DNA from: JBOGWY01 sp050694015
GTDB taxonomy: Bacteria > Actinomycetota > CADDZG01 > WHSQ01
Length of the DNA stretch: 8,456 bases
Direction of reading: 5' to 3'
NCBI GenBank assembly: GCA_050694015.1
Contig: JBOGWY010000270.1
Span: forward strand, 1-8,456
Shown: in pieces, positions 1-6,128 of the stretch
Position numbering within the stretch: position 1 is the stretch's first letter
How the letters are laid out: the number at the start of each line of letters is the position of its first letter
Translations under genes and position numbers: made by a program
Notes under the pieces: generated by a model
What the model was told of the DNA's origin: nothing
The model's database searches: none
The model's input: only the letters and a program-made list of their open reading frames with translations

Positions 1-527
1 GCCCCCAGGATGACGATCGATGAAGGGACCTCTTTGGCCTCGATCGCCTCTCGGTTGGTCCAGAAGTCGATGCGGTCCAGTCCTTCTATCGGAGGCACGG
101 CCGGCTCCGTCCCGGTAGCGATGACGATGCCTCGCCGCGCGGCGAAGATCTGCCCATTCACTTCGACCCGTTTCGGCCCGACGAGCTTGGCATCGCCGCG
201 CACGAAGGTCTCGCCCTTGCCTTCGTGTCTTTCCACCGCGATCTCGTCGTTCCAGTCCGCGGTGGCGTCGCGGACCTTGCGCGTAACCGGTATCCACTCC
301 GGATCGATCTGGCCGTGTCCTGCAAGGCCCGTGGCGCGGGCCGCTTCCGCAAGACTGTTACCGGCCCGCACCATGATCTTCGATGGGATGCATCCCCAGT
401 AGGGACACTCGCCACCCACCAGCTTGCGCTCGATGGCGAGCACGTCCAGTCCCGCCTCTGCCACCCTGCCGGCGACTTCCTCGCCGCCGACTCCCATACC
501 GATGACGATCACGTCGTGTTCTGTCAC
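1..527 (-). CDS. FAD-dependent pyridine nucleotide-disulfide oxidoreductase, N-terminal part (runs off left edge)
   Basis: This is the first 175 codons of a flavoprotein of the dihydrolipoamide dehydrogenase/mercuric reductase/glutathione reductase family, which moves electrons from NAD(P)H through FAD to a disulfide or metal substrate in the cytoplasm. The protein opens with a Rossmann dinucleotide motif (G10-M-G-V-G-G15), an acidic residue E33 placed to hold the FAD ribose, and the redox pair in GGECPYWGCIPSK (C41 and C46, CxxxxC spacing). An ATG-type motif (GIVIATGTEP) follows near residue 140. The NAD domain and C-terminal interface are outside the window, so the substrate cannot be told. 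The start is GTG at 527 with GAGGAG about 8 bases upstream. It lies 14 bases after the SRPBCC gene and is surely co-transcribed with it. Lipoamide dehydrogenase, mycothione reductase and mercuric reductase are all possible. The CPYWGC centre differs from the usual CVNVGC. Confidence 0.92.
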   Translation of the reverse strand, partial: MTEHDVIVIGMGVGGEEVAGRVAEAGLDVLAIERKLVGGECPYWGCIPSKIMVRAGNSLAEAARATGLAGHGQIDPEWIPVTRKVRDATADWNDEIAVERHEGKGETFVRGDAKLVGPKRVEVNGQIFAARRGIVIATGTEPAVPPIEGLDRIDFWTNREAIEAKEVPSSIVILG

Positions 528-541
528 GATGTTTCTCCTCA

Positions 542-982
542 CTATGTCGACGGGTACACGCGACTCCGCGCGGCACGCTTCTCCGCGATCTGCTTGGCGT
601 TCTCGAGATGTCTCCGAACCTCACGGTCGAACAACGGCTTGATCCACAGCCGATCGACGAGCCAGTGGCGTGAGCCGCGTCCGGCGAAACTGCCGTCATA
701 CGCGAGCCGCGTCCGGTCGCGCTCTATCTCCTCGAATACGATCTCTTCCTGCACCGACTTCAGCGGGCCCTCGAGCCAGCGGTATCCGATCTTGTACGGG
801 CGATTCAGCTCGACCAGTTCGACGGTGCGAACGGTCTTGCCACCTGTCTCCGTGACGAACTCGACCACATGTTGAGTTTCGCTTCGTTTCTCGATGATCC
901 GACCTGCGGAGGCGACGACTTCGAAACAGAGCTCGCGGGGAGCGTGGATCTCGACGTGCTGGGTGCGCAATCGGATCGCCAC
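542..982 (-). CDS. SRPBCC (START/Bet v1-like) family protein
   Basis: A 146-residue protein with the pattern of the SRPBCC superfamily, helix-grip folds that bind a hydrophobic ligand in a deep pocket (polyketide cyclases, coenzyme Q-binding proteins and similar). Visible hallmarks are the opening beta strand followed by HAPRELCFEVVAS, alternating beta strands through residues 35-95 (for example TVRTVELVELNRPYKIGYRW, then a second strand set ending RLAYDGSF), and a long basic C-terminal helix (residues about 115-140) that would close the pocket. The length is normal for single-domain members. The start is GTG at 982, chosen because AGGAGGA lies 8 bases upstream. It is the first gene of a two-gene minus-strand operon with the flavin disulfide reductase and is divergent from the AhpD-like gene, so the palindrome at 1074-1089 may also govern it. 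The ligand is unknown. Confidence 0.8.
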   Translation of the reverse strand: MAIRLRTQHVEIHAPRELCFEVVASAGRIIEKRSETQHVVEFVTETGGKTVRTVELVELNRPYKIGYRWLEGPLKSVQEEIVFEEIERDRTRLAYDGSFAGRGSRHWLVDRLWIKPLFDREVRRHLENAKQIAEKRAARSRVYPST

Positions 983-1073
983 TACGTCGGTCCTCCTAGT
1001 ACGTCATCGTGTGTGCCCATTGATGCAAGACTGACTGATACGAACGAGGGTGGAGTGATGCCATTACCAGCAC

Positions 1074-1089
1074 TGTCAGCACGCTGACA
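1074..1089. promoter_or_regulatory. Candidate Crp/Fnr-type operator, TGTCAGCACGCTGACA
   Basis: A near-perfect 16-base palindrome with 7-base arms (TGTCAGC and GCTGACA) around a central AC, in the 141-base divergent spacer. It lies 34 bases before the AhpD-like start and 91 bases before the SRPBCC start. The 5-N6-5 geometry is that of Crp/Fnr family sites, and the same motif recurs at 1715, 7302 and 7365. Assignment to the regulator at 7375 is inference. Confidence 0.65.
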
Positions 1090-1123
1090 CCTTGAACGCG
1101 TCGAACGTCCGGGAGGTTGATCT

Positions 1124-1660
1124 ATGTGGGTTGAGATTGCGCCGGGCGCGGAAGACATGCCGCACATCCTTGCCAGCCATTCGATCCATCCGGAGGCGCT
1201 CGAGGCGCATCTGACGCTATATCGAACGATCATGTTCGGTCCGTCGCCTCTCAGTCGTAGCGAACGTGAAGCGATCGCAGTTGCCGTCTCCGCCGCCAAC
1301 GACTGCCATTACTGAGTGGTTCAGCACGGCGAGGCGCTCGCCCGCGAATCGGGCGATCCCTCGCTTCCCGAGACGGTCGTCTCGGGACGATGGGACGAGC
1401 TCTCCGTTCGAATGGCGGCACTGTGCACATATGCGATCAAGCTGACCCGGACCCCGCACGCGATGCGCGAGAAGGATGTCGACGGTCTCCGCAGGGCGAG
1501 GTTCGACGATCGTGCGATCGTGGATGCGAACCAGGTCGCCTCCTATTTCAACTATGTGAATCGAGTCGCGGACGGGCTCGGTGTCGAGCTCGAAGAGCAG
1601 TGGCCGCAAGGGTTGAAGGAGCCACGCTCCTATCGACTGAGCGCCGACTGGCCCAGATGA
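1124..1660 (+). CDS. AhpD-like/peroxidase-related alkylhydroperoxidase, candidate selenoprotein (in-frame TGA at 1313-1315)
   Basis: Read through the TGA, this is a 178-residue protein of the carboxymuconolactone decarboxylase/AhpD superfamily. These proteins reduce peroxides or organic substrates through a CxxC centre. The active-site stretch reads NDCHY-TGA-VVQHGEAL, where family members have CHYC followed by H. With Sec at 64 the residues are E49, C61, U64 and H68. Their spacing matches E118, C130, C133 and H137 of Mycobacterium tuberculosis AhpD, so the TGA stands at the reactive second thiol. The frame is open and family-like on both sides: REAIAVAVSAAN before, and the C-terminal part through about residue 177 after. 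A hairpin suited to a bacterial SECIS begins five bases after the TGA. The start is ATG at 1124 with GGGAGG 7 bases upstream. The alternatives are a nonsense mutation, a base-call error, or two separate polypeptides with reinitiation at the GTG that touches the TGA. A TGA replacing exactly this cysteine makes selenocysteine the best reading. Confidence 0.8.
1320..1348 (+). promoter_or_regulatory. Candidate bacterial SECIS hairpin
   Basis: GGCGAG (1328-1333) pairs perfectly with CTCGCC (1337-1342) around a GCG loop. The helix continues outward with G1324-C1345 and C1325-G1344 across a small internal loop (A1326 C1327 against C1343). After a bulged A1323, C1322-G1346, T1321-A1347 and T1320-A1348 follow. 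Eighteen bases separate the TGA from the loop, whose first base is G. Both agree with the general bacterial SECIS rule: a loop 16-37 bases after UGA with a G in its first two positions. High GC content makes chance hairpins common, so the position is the stronger argument. Confidence 0.55.
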
Positions 1661-1714
1661 GATAGCGAACAGGCTTTCCATCTCGACTGCTTCGGCGCAC
1701 TCCACGACCGACAT

Positions 1715-1730
1715 TGTCGTCGTGCTGACA
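1715..1730. promoter_or_regulatory. Candidate Crp/Fnr-type operator, TGTCGTCGTGCTGACA
   Basis: Second copy of the palindrome, in the 152-base spacer before the sigma factor gene and 82 bases ahead of its start. Its reverse complement, TGTCAGCACGACGACA, matches the site at 1074 at 14 of 16 positions, well beyond the shared arms. A weak -10-like GATATGG near 1768-1774 would put the site roughly 55-61 bases upstream of transcription, as in class I activation. That promoter is speculative. Confidence 0.55.
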
Positions 1731-1812
1731 CAGCGCCGGATCGTCCCCGTGAGATGGCGTTTCATCAGATATGGCAATCACCGTCGGATCACCGGCGTCC
1801 TCTTAAGCGCTG

Positions 1813-2331
1813 ATGTCGGGTCAACACGAGGATTTCCTTGCTGCGACACTTCCCGCTCTCGATCATGTCTACAACCTCGCCCGCCGCTTGAGTCGCGACG
1901 TCGATCAGGTCCAGGACATCGTGCAGGAGACATACGTGAAAGCGTTCGAGGCATGGATCGACGGTCGGCGACCGCGCAAGGTCGACCCGTGGATCACCAC
2001 GATCTGCCTCAACGTGGGTCGAAGCTTGTGGAGGCGAGCATCGAACCAGCGCGAGGTCGTGACCGCGCCGGACCCAACGGTTGAAGCGGATCTCGATGTC
2101 GCCGAGGAAGCGATGCGAGCCTTGCAGGCCGGCGTTGTCCACGACGCGCTCTGGTCGCTATCGGAACAACAACGGATCGCGATCGTTCTGATGGACCTGA
2201 ACGGTTTCACCGCGTCCGAGGTCGCGACCATGACGCGTACCCCGCGTGGCACCGTTCTTTCTCGCGTGCATCGCGGGCGCAAGAAGCTCGCCGAGTTGCT
2301 GGGAAGCCAGGTGGTCGTCCGTGACACATGA
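1813..2331 (+). CDS. ECF-type RNA polymerase sigma factor (sigma-70 family)
   Basis: A 172-residue group 4 (ECF) sigma factor that would direct RNA polymerase to a small stress regulon. Region 2 covers about residues 10-75, with the DxVQDIVQETYVKAFEAW core (polymerase clamp and -10 contact) and a following WITTICLNVGRSLWRR helix. A short acidic linker follows, then region 4 (about 105-165) with LSEQQRIAIVLMDLNGFTA and the helix-turn-helix EVATMTRTPRGTVLSRVHRGR that reads the -35. There is no SnoaL-like C-terminal extension, so it is not an ECF41-type factor despite the neighbouring CMD/AhpD-fold gene. The start is fixed closely: an in-frame TAA lies at 1804-1806 and the first ATG is at 1813. 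No Shine-Dalgarno sequence is visible, so the gene may be leaderless or weakly initiated. The 3' end overlaps the anti-sigma gene, a typical control pair. Confidence 0.92.
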   Translation: MSGQHEDFLAATLPALDHVYNLARRLSRDVDQVQDIVQETYVKAFEAWIDGRRPRKVDPWITTICLNVGRSLWRRASNQREVVTAPDPTVEADLDVAEEAMRALQAGVVHDALWSLSEQQRIAIVLMDLNGFTASEVATMTRTPRGTVLSRVHRGRKKLAELLGSQVVVRDT

Positions 2332-3007
2332 TTCGGAGAAACAGGCAGCGTCTTATCTTGGAGGCGAGATGTCGACCCGTCGACGGGTCGCGTTCGAGCA
2401 ACACATCCTCGAGTGCGAAGACTGTTGGCGAGAAGTCGCCGCCGGTCGCACCGGTCGCGCGATAGGGGAGTCTGCACGAGAGCTCGCGCCCCAGTCGCTT
2501 CGAGAGTTGGTGCGTGCCTCGGTGGCGGCAACACCGGTGCCTCGGCGCGGTCGCCGGTGGGCGCTCGCCGCCGCCGCGACCCTGCTGACGGGCACCGTCG
2601 CAGCGGTTGGCATCACGTCATCCCTGACGACCCCCGGGCAGCCGCGGGAGCTTCGTACGTTGCTCTCGAACTTCGAGGGCGAACGAGCCTTCACGCGCAG
2701 CGAACCATCGTTGCCCAAGCGCCTCGGTGATCTGCGTCTGCGCGGGGCAGATGTGGGCCGCGTCGGTTCTCTCGAGGTGGTTGCCCACCGCTACACCGAC
2801 GCAGCGGGGCACGTGGTGGTGGTCTACCAGGCGGACGACGAATTTCCCGTCGCGGCCGGCGCGAGCCACGACCCAACCGAGGCGACATGGACCGCGACCA
2901 TCGATGGCATGCATGTCTTCTGTTCCGACAAACCGATCCCGTCTCTAGTCGTGGGAGACGACGCGCCGGAGGTCGAGCTGGCTGCTCAGGAGTTGGGGCT
3001 GAAATGA
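2321..3007 (+). CDS. Zinc-finger (ZAS) transmembrane anti-sigma factor
   Basis: A 228-residue single-pass membrane protein that should hold the upstream ECF sigma factor inactive until a signal arrives. Residues 8-40 form the anti-sigma zinc-finger domain: ASYLGGEMS, then H28-x3-C32-x2-C35 (FEQHILECEDCW). An Ala/Leu-rich membrane helix lies at about 79-98, after a basic RRGRRW stop signal. Residues 100-228 would be outside the membrane and form a compact beta-rich sensor of no recognised family, ending close to a lone Cys in the HVFCSD segment. I chose GTG at 2321, with AGGTGG 6 bases before it. The later ATG at 2369 has a good GGAGG but would remove the conserved LGGE segment. The gene overlaps the sigma stop by 11 bases and its own stop forms ATGA with the next start, so all three are translationally coupled. 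The HxxxCxxC triad suggests, but does not prove, thiol-redox sensing. Confidence 0.87.
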   Translation: MTHDSEKQAASYLGGEMSTRRRVAFEQHILECEDCWREVAAGRTGRAIGESARELAPQSLRELVRASVAATPVPRRGRRWALAAAATLLTGTVAAVGITSSLTTPGQPRELRTLLSNFEGERAFTRSEPSLPKRLGDLRLRGADVGRVGSLEVVAHRYTDAAGHVVVVYQADDEFPVAAGASHDPTEATWTATIDGMHVFCSDKPIPSLVVGDDAPEVELAAQELGLK

Positions 3008-3836
3008 CCGCGCCGGAGCACACGGCGCGGTCCAGAACGGGCATCGGTGCCGGGATCCTCGCCGGCGTCGTCGGTCTGTTCTGCTGCGTCGGCCCCAGCG
3101 TAGCGGCGCTGGTGGGCATCACATCGGCAGCCGTCGCCGTGGATCTCGCGAACGATCTCTATCGTGAGTGGAGCTGGGCGTTCAGGGGGGCCGGAGCGCT
3201 GACCGCAGCGGCGGCGATCGCCATCGTGGCGCGGCGCCAGCGAAGATGCTCGACCATCCCGCTCGCCGGCTCAAGATTCGTGGCCATCGTCCTGGTCACA
3301 GCTATCGCGACCTACGGAGCGCTGTATGCAGCGACGACATGGCTCGGCGACCGCGCCGTCGGCACGACCGCGACGTCGAGCCCAATCCCCGCGATCATCG
3401 CCACCGGAGCAACGATCGCAGAACGCGTCGACTCGGCTCGACGTCAGCTGCGGGTGCATTACCCCCACGTTGACATCGACGTGCAGTTCGCCGGTCGTGG
3501 CGGCGTCGCAGCGAGCGTCGTGTGGTGGGACGATCTGCCGTCGGGCACCGGCGGCGACTACGCAGCCGTCATCCAGCGACGGGTCGATGGTTCGCGGGAG
3601 GCGGGGATCGTATTCCTGCAGGCGGTGGCCAAGGCGGTGCCGTCGATGACCTCGTTCAGCCTCTTCGAGGACCGCAGCATCATGCCGATCTGGTCGCGCG
3701 ACCAGATCCTGGGTATCGGGACCCGCGTGCGATGCGGGATTTCAAGACCTACTCGGCGTTCCAGAAGAGCGCGAGACACGTCGGTGGCTACCTGTCGATC
3801 GTGTCCTCGCTTCGGGACGGCGCTCGTCGTGATTGA
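3004..3836 (+). CDS. Membrane protein with MerT-like Cys-Cys helix; apparent frameshift near 3718-3720
   Basis: The start is ATG at 3004, overlapping the anti-sigma stop as ATGA. The N-terminal 120 residues hold about three membrane helices. The first carries a vicinal pair (C27-C28 in GLFCCVGP), resembling the metal-receiving helix of mercuric transporters such as MerT. Residues about 120-277 form a soluble domain I do not recognise (SARRQLRVHYPHVDIDVQF, VVWWDDLPSG, SMTSFSLFEDRSIMPIW). After ILGIG, around 3720, the current frame degenerates into Arg/Ser/Thr-rich noise. The frame one base back continues sensibly as DPRAMRDFKTYSAFQKSARH and stops at 3836. Adding one G to the GGG at 3718-3720 restores a single 277-residue protein. 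As the sequence stands, the frame from 3004 instead runs on to 4011, through the next gene. The coordinates given are those of the repaired gene. Metal transport is inferred from the CC helix only. Confidence 0.68.
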
Positions 3837-4011
3837 GTTCCTGTTTCCTAGAAGTGATACCGCGGTCGTCGCCCAGGCCGTGATGACCGCGATCGTGGTG
3901 CCGATCGTGCTGGTTAGGTTGATACGGCGGCGGCGGACGGATCTTGTGTGGTTCGTTGCCGGTGTGATCACGATCTGGGTTGCCCTCATGGGCCTGCGCA
4001 CACTTCACTGA
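3829..4011 (+). CDS. Small two-helix membrane protein
   Basis: A 60-residue protein with two predicted membrane helices (about residues 10-32 and 40-56) separated by a strongly basic RLIRRRR loop, which favours a cytoplasmic loop with both ends outside. I recognise no family. The proposed start is GTG at 3829. It overlaps the restored stop of the upstream membrane protein (TGA at 3834-3836) by 8 bases, so translation is probably coupled. No good Shine-Dalgarno sequence is present. If the upstream frameshift is real rather than an error, this segment would be fused to the upstream protein as its C-terminal membrane anchor, because the frames are identical. It closes the sigma/anti-sigma operon, and 233 bases without a gene follow. 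Confidence 0.6.
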   Translation: MIEFLFPRSDTAVVAQAVMTAIVVPIVLVRLIRRRRTDLVWFVAGVITIWVALMGLRTLH

Positions 4012-4093
4012 CACAGTTCCTCGGACGAGCACAACTCACCGTCGGGGTTACGGCGCCCGGCTGCACGTCTGTGCCATCCCTGACAATCTCGGA

Positions 4094-4238
4094 GGACGCA
4101 GGCGCCCTGAGTGGTTGGAACTTGCGTCCGCGCCCGGAGCGTTCACGCGCGGGACGGCAATCAGCCGCAGGACATGTACGTCCTAAAGGACGAAACCGCC
4201 CCGTCCGCCCCGGGTAGGGCGCAGCCCGTGAAGGACGG
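4094..4238 (+). promoter_or_regulatory. Structured leader with competing GGACG/CGTCC helices before the TlpA-like gene
   Basis: The 233-base spacer at 4012-4244 has no convincing coding region but is rich in self-complementary segments. GGACGCA (4094-4100) pairs with TGCGTCC (4123-4129), and CCGCGC (4128-4133) with GCGCGG (4148-4153). CGTCC (4179-4183) and GGACG (4188-4192) form a hairpin with a TAAA loop. That same GGACG can instead pair with CGTCC at 4202-4206. CCGTCC at 4201-4206 can also pair with GGACGG at 4233-4238, which is the ribosome binding region of the next gene. The last three helices exclude each other, as in a translational switch. No known riboswitch class was recognised. Confidence 0.35.
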
Positions 4239-4244
4239 TGTTGC

Positions 4245-4859
4245 ATGGCCAAGGATCGGGACGCCGCCCGCAGCGCCAGAGCTGTGAAAGCGCGCGCTAG
4301 GGCTCGTGCACGCCGGGTCGCAGTTGTGCAGAGAGCGCTGTGGGCCACCCTCGCCGTCGTCGTGATCGCACTCGTCGGCGTCGTCGCCGTTCGGTCGTCG
4401 GGCGGCGGCCCCTCGGTCGGCGGCAGCGCGGCGATCGGAGCCCCGGCCCCCGACATCGAGATGACGGATTTCGACGGCACGCGGTTCTCGTTGGCGGACT
4501 ACGAAGGTCGGCCCCTCGTACTCAACTTCTGGGCGTCATGGTGCCCGAATTGCGTCGCGGAGATGCCCGACTTCGAGAAGGTCTTTCAGGCCACCGACGG
4601 AGAGGTCGCATTCCTCGGCGTCAATCAGAGCGACGCGCGCGAGCCGGCCGAGGATCTCGCGCATCGGACCGGGGTCACCTACCGGCTTGCGGAGGATCCG
4701 AACGGACGAGTGTTCCAAGCTTTCGGCGGCGCCGGGATGCCGACGACGGTGTTCATTGACGACGACGGCCGGCTCGTCGACGTCGTCGTCGGGCAACTCT
4801 CGGCGGGCCAGCTGAGCGAATACATCCGCGACAGTTTCGGCGTGGCCGTCGATGCCTGA
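4245..4859 (+). CDS. Membrane-anchored TlpA/ResA-type thioredoxin-like protein
   Basis: A 204-residue thiol-disulfide oxidoreductase that would act outside the cytoplasmic membrane, reducing disulfides or serving metallochaperone or cytochrome c maturation partners as TlpA/ResA proteins do. A highly basic N-terminus (residues 1-30) precedes one membrane helix (about 31-50). A Gly/Ser linker then leads to a thioredoxin fold at 62-204: GAPAPDIEMTDFDGTRFSLADY, then NFWASWCPNC with the catalytic pair C100 and C103, and the cis-proline loop GMPTTVFID (P166). The family's typical insertion around AREPAEDLAHRTGVTY is present. The start is ATG at 4245 with AAGGA 9 bases upstream; that site can be masked by CCGTCC at 4201-4206. 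The stop overlaps the DUF3179 start by 8 bases, so the two are made together and probably act on the same compartment. Confidence 0.93.
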   Translation: MAKDRDAARSARAVKARARARARRVAVVQRALWATLAVVVIALVGVVAVRSSGGGPSVGGSAAIGAPAPDIEMTDFDGTRFSLADYEGRPLVLNFWASWCPNCVAEMPDFEKVFQATDGEVAFLGVNQSDAREPAEDLAHRTGVTYRLAEDPNGRVFQAFGGAGMPTTVFIDDDGRLVDVVVGQLSAGQLSEYIRDSFGVAVDA

Positions 4860-6117
4860 CGGCATCGTCGGCGACGAGGAGGTCTCAAAGGTACCGGCGC
4901 GCCGAGTATCGGTCATCGTCGCGCTGGGGGTGGCCGTCGTCGTCGGTATCTCGGCGCTGGTGGTGCTTCTCAACCGAGAGAACCCCGGCACCGATTCACT
5001 AACGGGGGAGGGGCGTGCAGGCGATCTCCTCAACCGCTCCGGTCAGCGGCCGCCGTCGCGGTCGCTCGACGTCGTTCCGGGAGCCGACGATCCGGACCCC
5101 CTGGTCGATCCCGACGACATCATCTCGGGGGGCCCGCCTCCGGACGGGATCCCTCCCCTCGACGAGCCGAAGTTCGAGACGGCGAACGAGATCGATTGGA
5201 TCGAGCCACAGGAGCCAGTGATCGTCCTCGAGGTGAAGGGAGAGACGCGCGCGTATCCGCTGCAGATCATGACGTGGCATGAGATCGTTAACGACACGGT
5301 CGGCGGTCTCCCGGTCACCGTGACCTTCTGCCCGTTGTGCAACACCGCGTACGCGTTCGTTCGTCCCGAGGTCAACGGGAAGCTCACGACCTTCGGTACA
5401 TCGGGCAAGCTCTACAACTCGAACCTCGTCATGTACGACCGCGCGACCGAGTCGCTATGGCCCCAGGCCCAGGGGCAGGCGGTCATCGGTCCGTTGACCG
5501 GATCCGTACTCGAGAGGGTCCCCGCGCAGATCGTCTCGTGGGCCGATTTCAGCGACGCCTTCCCGGCAGGCTTGGTCCTGTCGCGAGACACCGGCTTCGA
5601 CCGAAGCTACGGGACGAATCCCTATCCCGGCTACGACGACGTCGACACCCCTCCCTTCCTGTTCGAAGGCGAGGTCGACGGACGCTTGGCTGCGGTGGAA
5701 CGGATCCTCGGAGTCGAGGTGCGAAACGACGTCATCGCGTTCCCTTACGACGAACTACGCCGCGTCGCCCGCGATGACGTTGCTGCAGTGAACGAGACGA
5801 TAGCCACCGACCTGGTCGTGGTGTTCTGGAGGGCCGGGACGGTGTCGGCCCTCGACGAGGACCAGATCGCGGACTCCGAGGATGTCGGAGCGTCGGTCGC
5901 CTTCTTACGTCGTCGCGGCGGTCGCCCGCTCACTTTCGAGGTGCGCGACGGCACGATCCGTGATGTCGAGACGTCGAGCGCATGGAACATGTTCGGGAAG
6001 GCGACAAGCGGCCCGCTCGAGGGAGCCACGCTGCGCGACGTCGATTACCACGATTCCTTCTGGTTCGACTGGGCCGCGTTCCATCCCGACACCGACGTGT
6101 GGTCGGCATCGGGATAG
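4852..6117 (+). CDS. DUF3179 domain-containing membrane-anchored protein
   Basis: A 421-residue protein with an N-terminal membrane anchor (about 18-40), a Pro/Asp-rich linker (about 45-110) and a full-length DUF3179 domain. Family signatures are IDWIEPQEPVIVLEV, RAYPLQIMTWHEIVND, the cysteine pair in VTFCPLCNTAYAF (C160 and C163), the SGKLYNSNLVMYDRATESLW block, and the late WNMFGKATSG segment. The biochemical function of DUF3179 is not known to me. The invariant CPLC could bind metal or be a substrate of the TlpA-like thioredoxin encoded just before it, which is inference from the 8-base overlap and the shared topology. The start is ATG at 4852. A tempting GAGGAGG at about 4876 has no start codon after it, so the first ATG is kept. 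It converges on the copper protein gene, with 11 bases between them and no clear terminator. Confidence 0.92.
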   Translation: MPDGIVGDEEVSKVPARRVSVIVALGVAVVVGISALVVLLNRENPGTDSLTGEGRAGDLLNRSGQRPPSRSLDVVPGADDPDPLVDPDDIISGGPPPDGIPPLDEPKFETANEIDWIEPQEPVIVLEVKGETRAYPLQIMTWHEIVNDTVGGLPVTVTFCPLCNTAYAFVRPEVNGKLTTFGTSGKLYNSNLVMYDRATESLWPQAQGQAVIGPLTGSVLERVPAQIVSWADFSDAFPAGLVLSRDTGFDRSYGTNPYPGYDDVDTPPFLFEGEVDGRLAAVERILGVEVRNDVIAFPYDELRRVARDDVAAVNETIATDLVVVFWRAGTVSALDEDQIADSEDVGASVAFLRRRGGRPLTFEVRDGTIRDVETSSAWNMFGKATSGPLEGATLRDVDYHDSFWFDWAAFHPDTDVWSASG

Positions 6118-6128
6118 AAGTTAACTAA

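Noticed and set aside
1316..1660. Separate gene starting at the GTG right after the TGA
   Set aside because: No ribosome site of its own, and it would begin in the middle of the AhpD-like active-site helix. Read-through by selenocysteine explains both halves.
2369..3007. Shorter anti-sigma factor beginning at the ATG at 2369 with a good GGAGG before it
   Set aside because: It would delete the conserved ASYLGGE part of the zinc-finger domain. The GGAGG simply encodes that segment.
4094..4129. tRNA-like GGACGCA/TGCGTCC acceptor-style stem (also considered as tRNA-Sec)
   Set aside because: Only 22 bases between the arms, no T-loop GTTCRA sequence and no cloverleaf or UCA anticodon arm.
4179..4200. 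Resemblance of GTCCTAAAGGACGAAAC to stem II plus GAAA of a hammerhead ribozyme
   Set aside because: The required CUGANGA core strand is absent before the stem (the bases there read CATGTAC) and is not found after it in a permuted arrangement.
3948..4217. Plus-strand open frame of 89 codons across the sigma operon end and the following spacer
   Set aside because: Arg/Pro/Gly-rich shadow composition, no ribosome site, and it starts inside the membrane gene.
5578..5589. Perfect palindrome TGTCGCGAGACA inside the DUF3179 gene
   Set aside because: Its spacer is 4 rather than 6 bases and it lies mid-gene, so it is unlikely to belong to the operator family.
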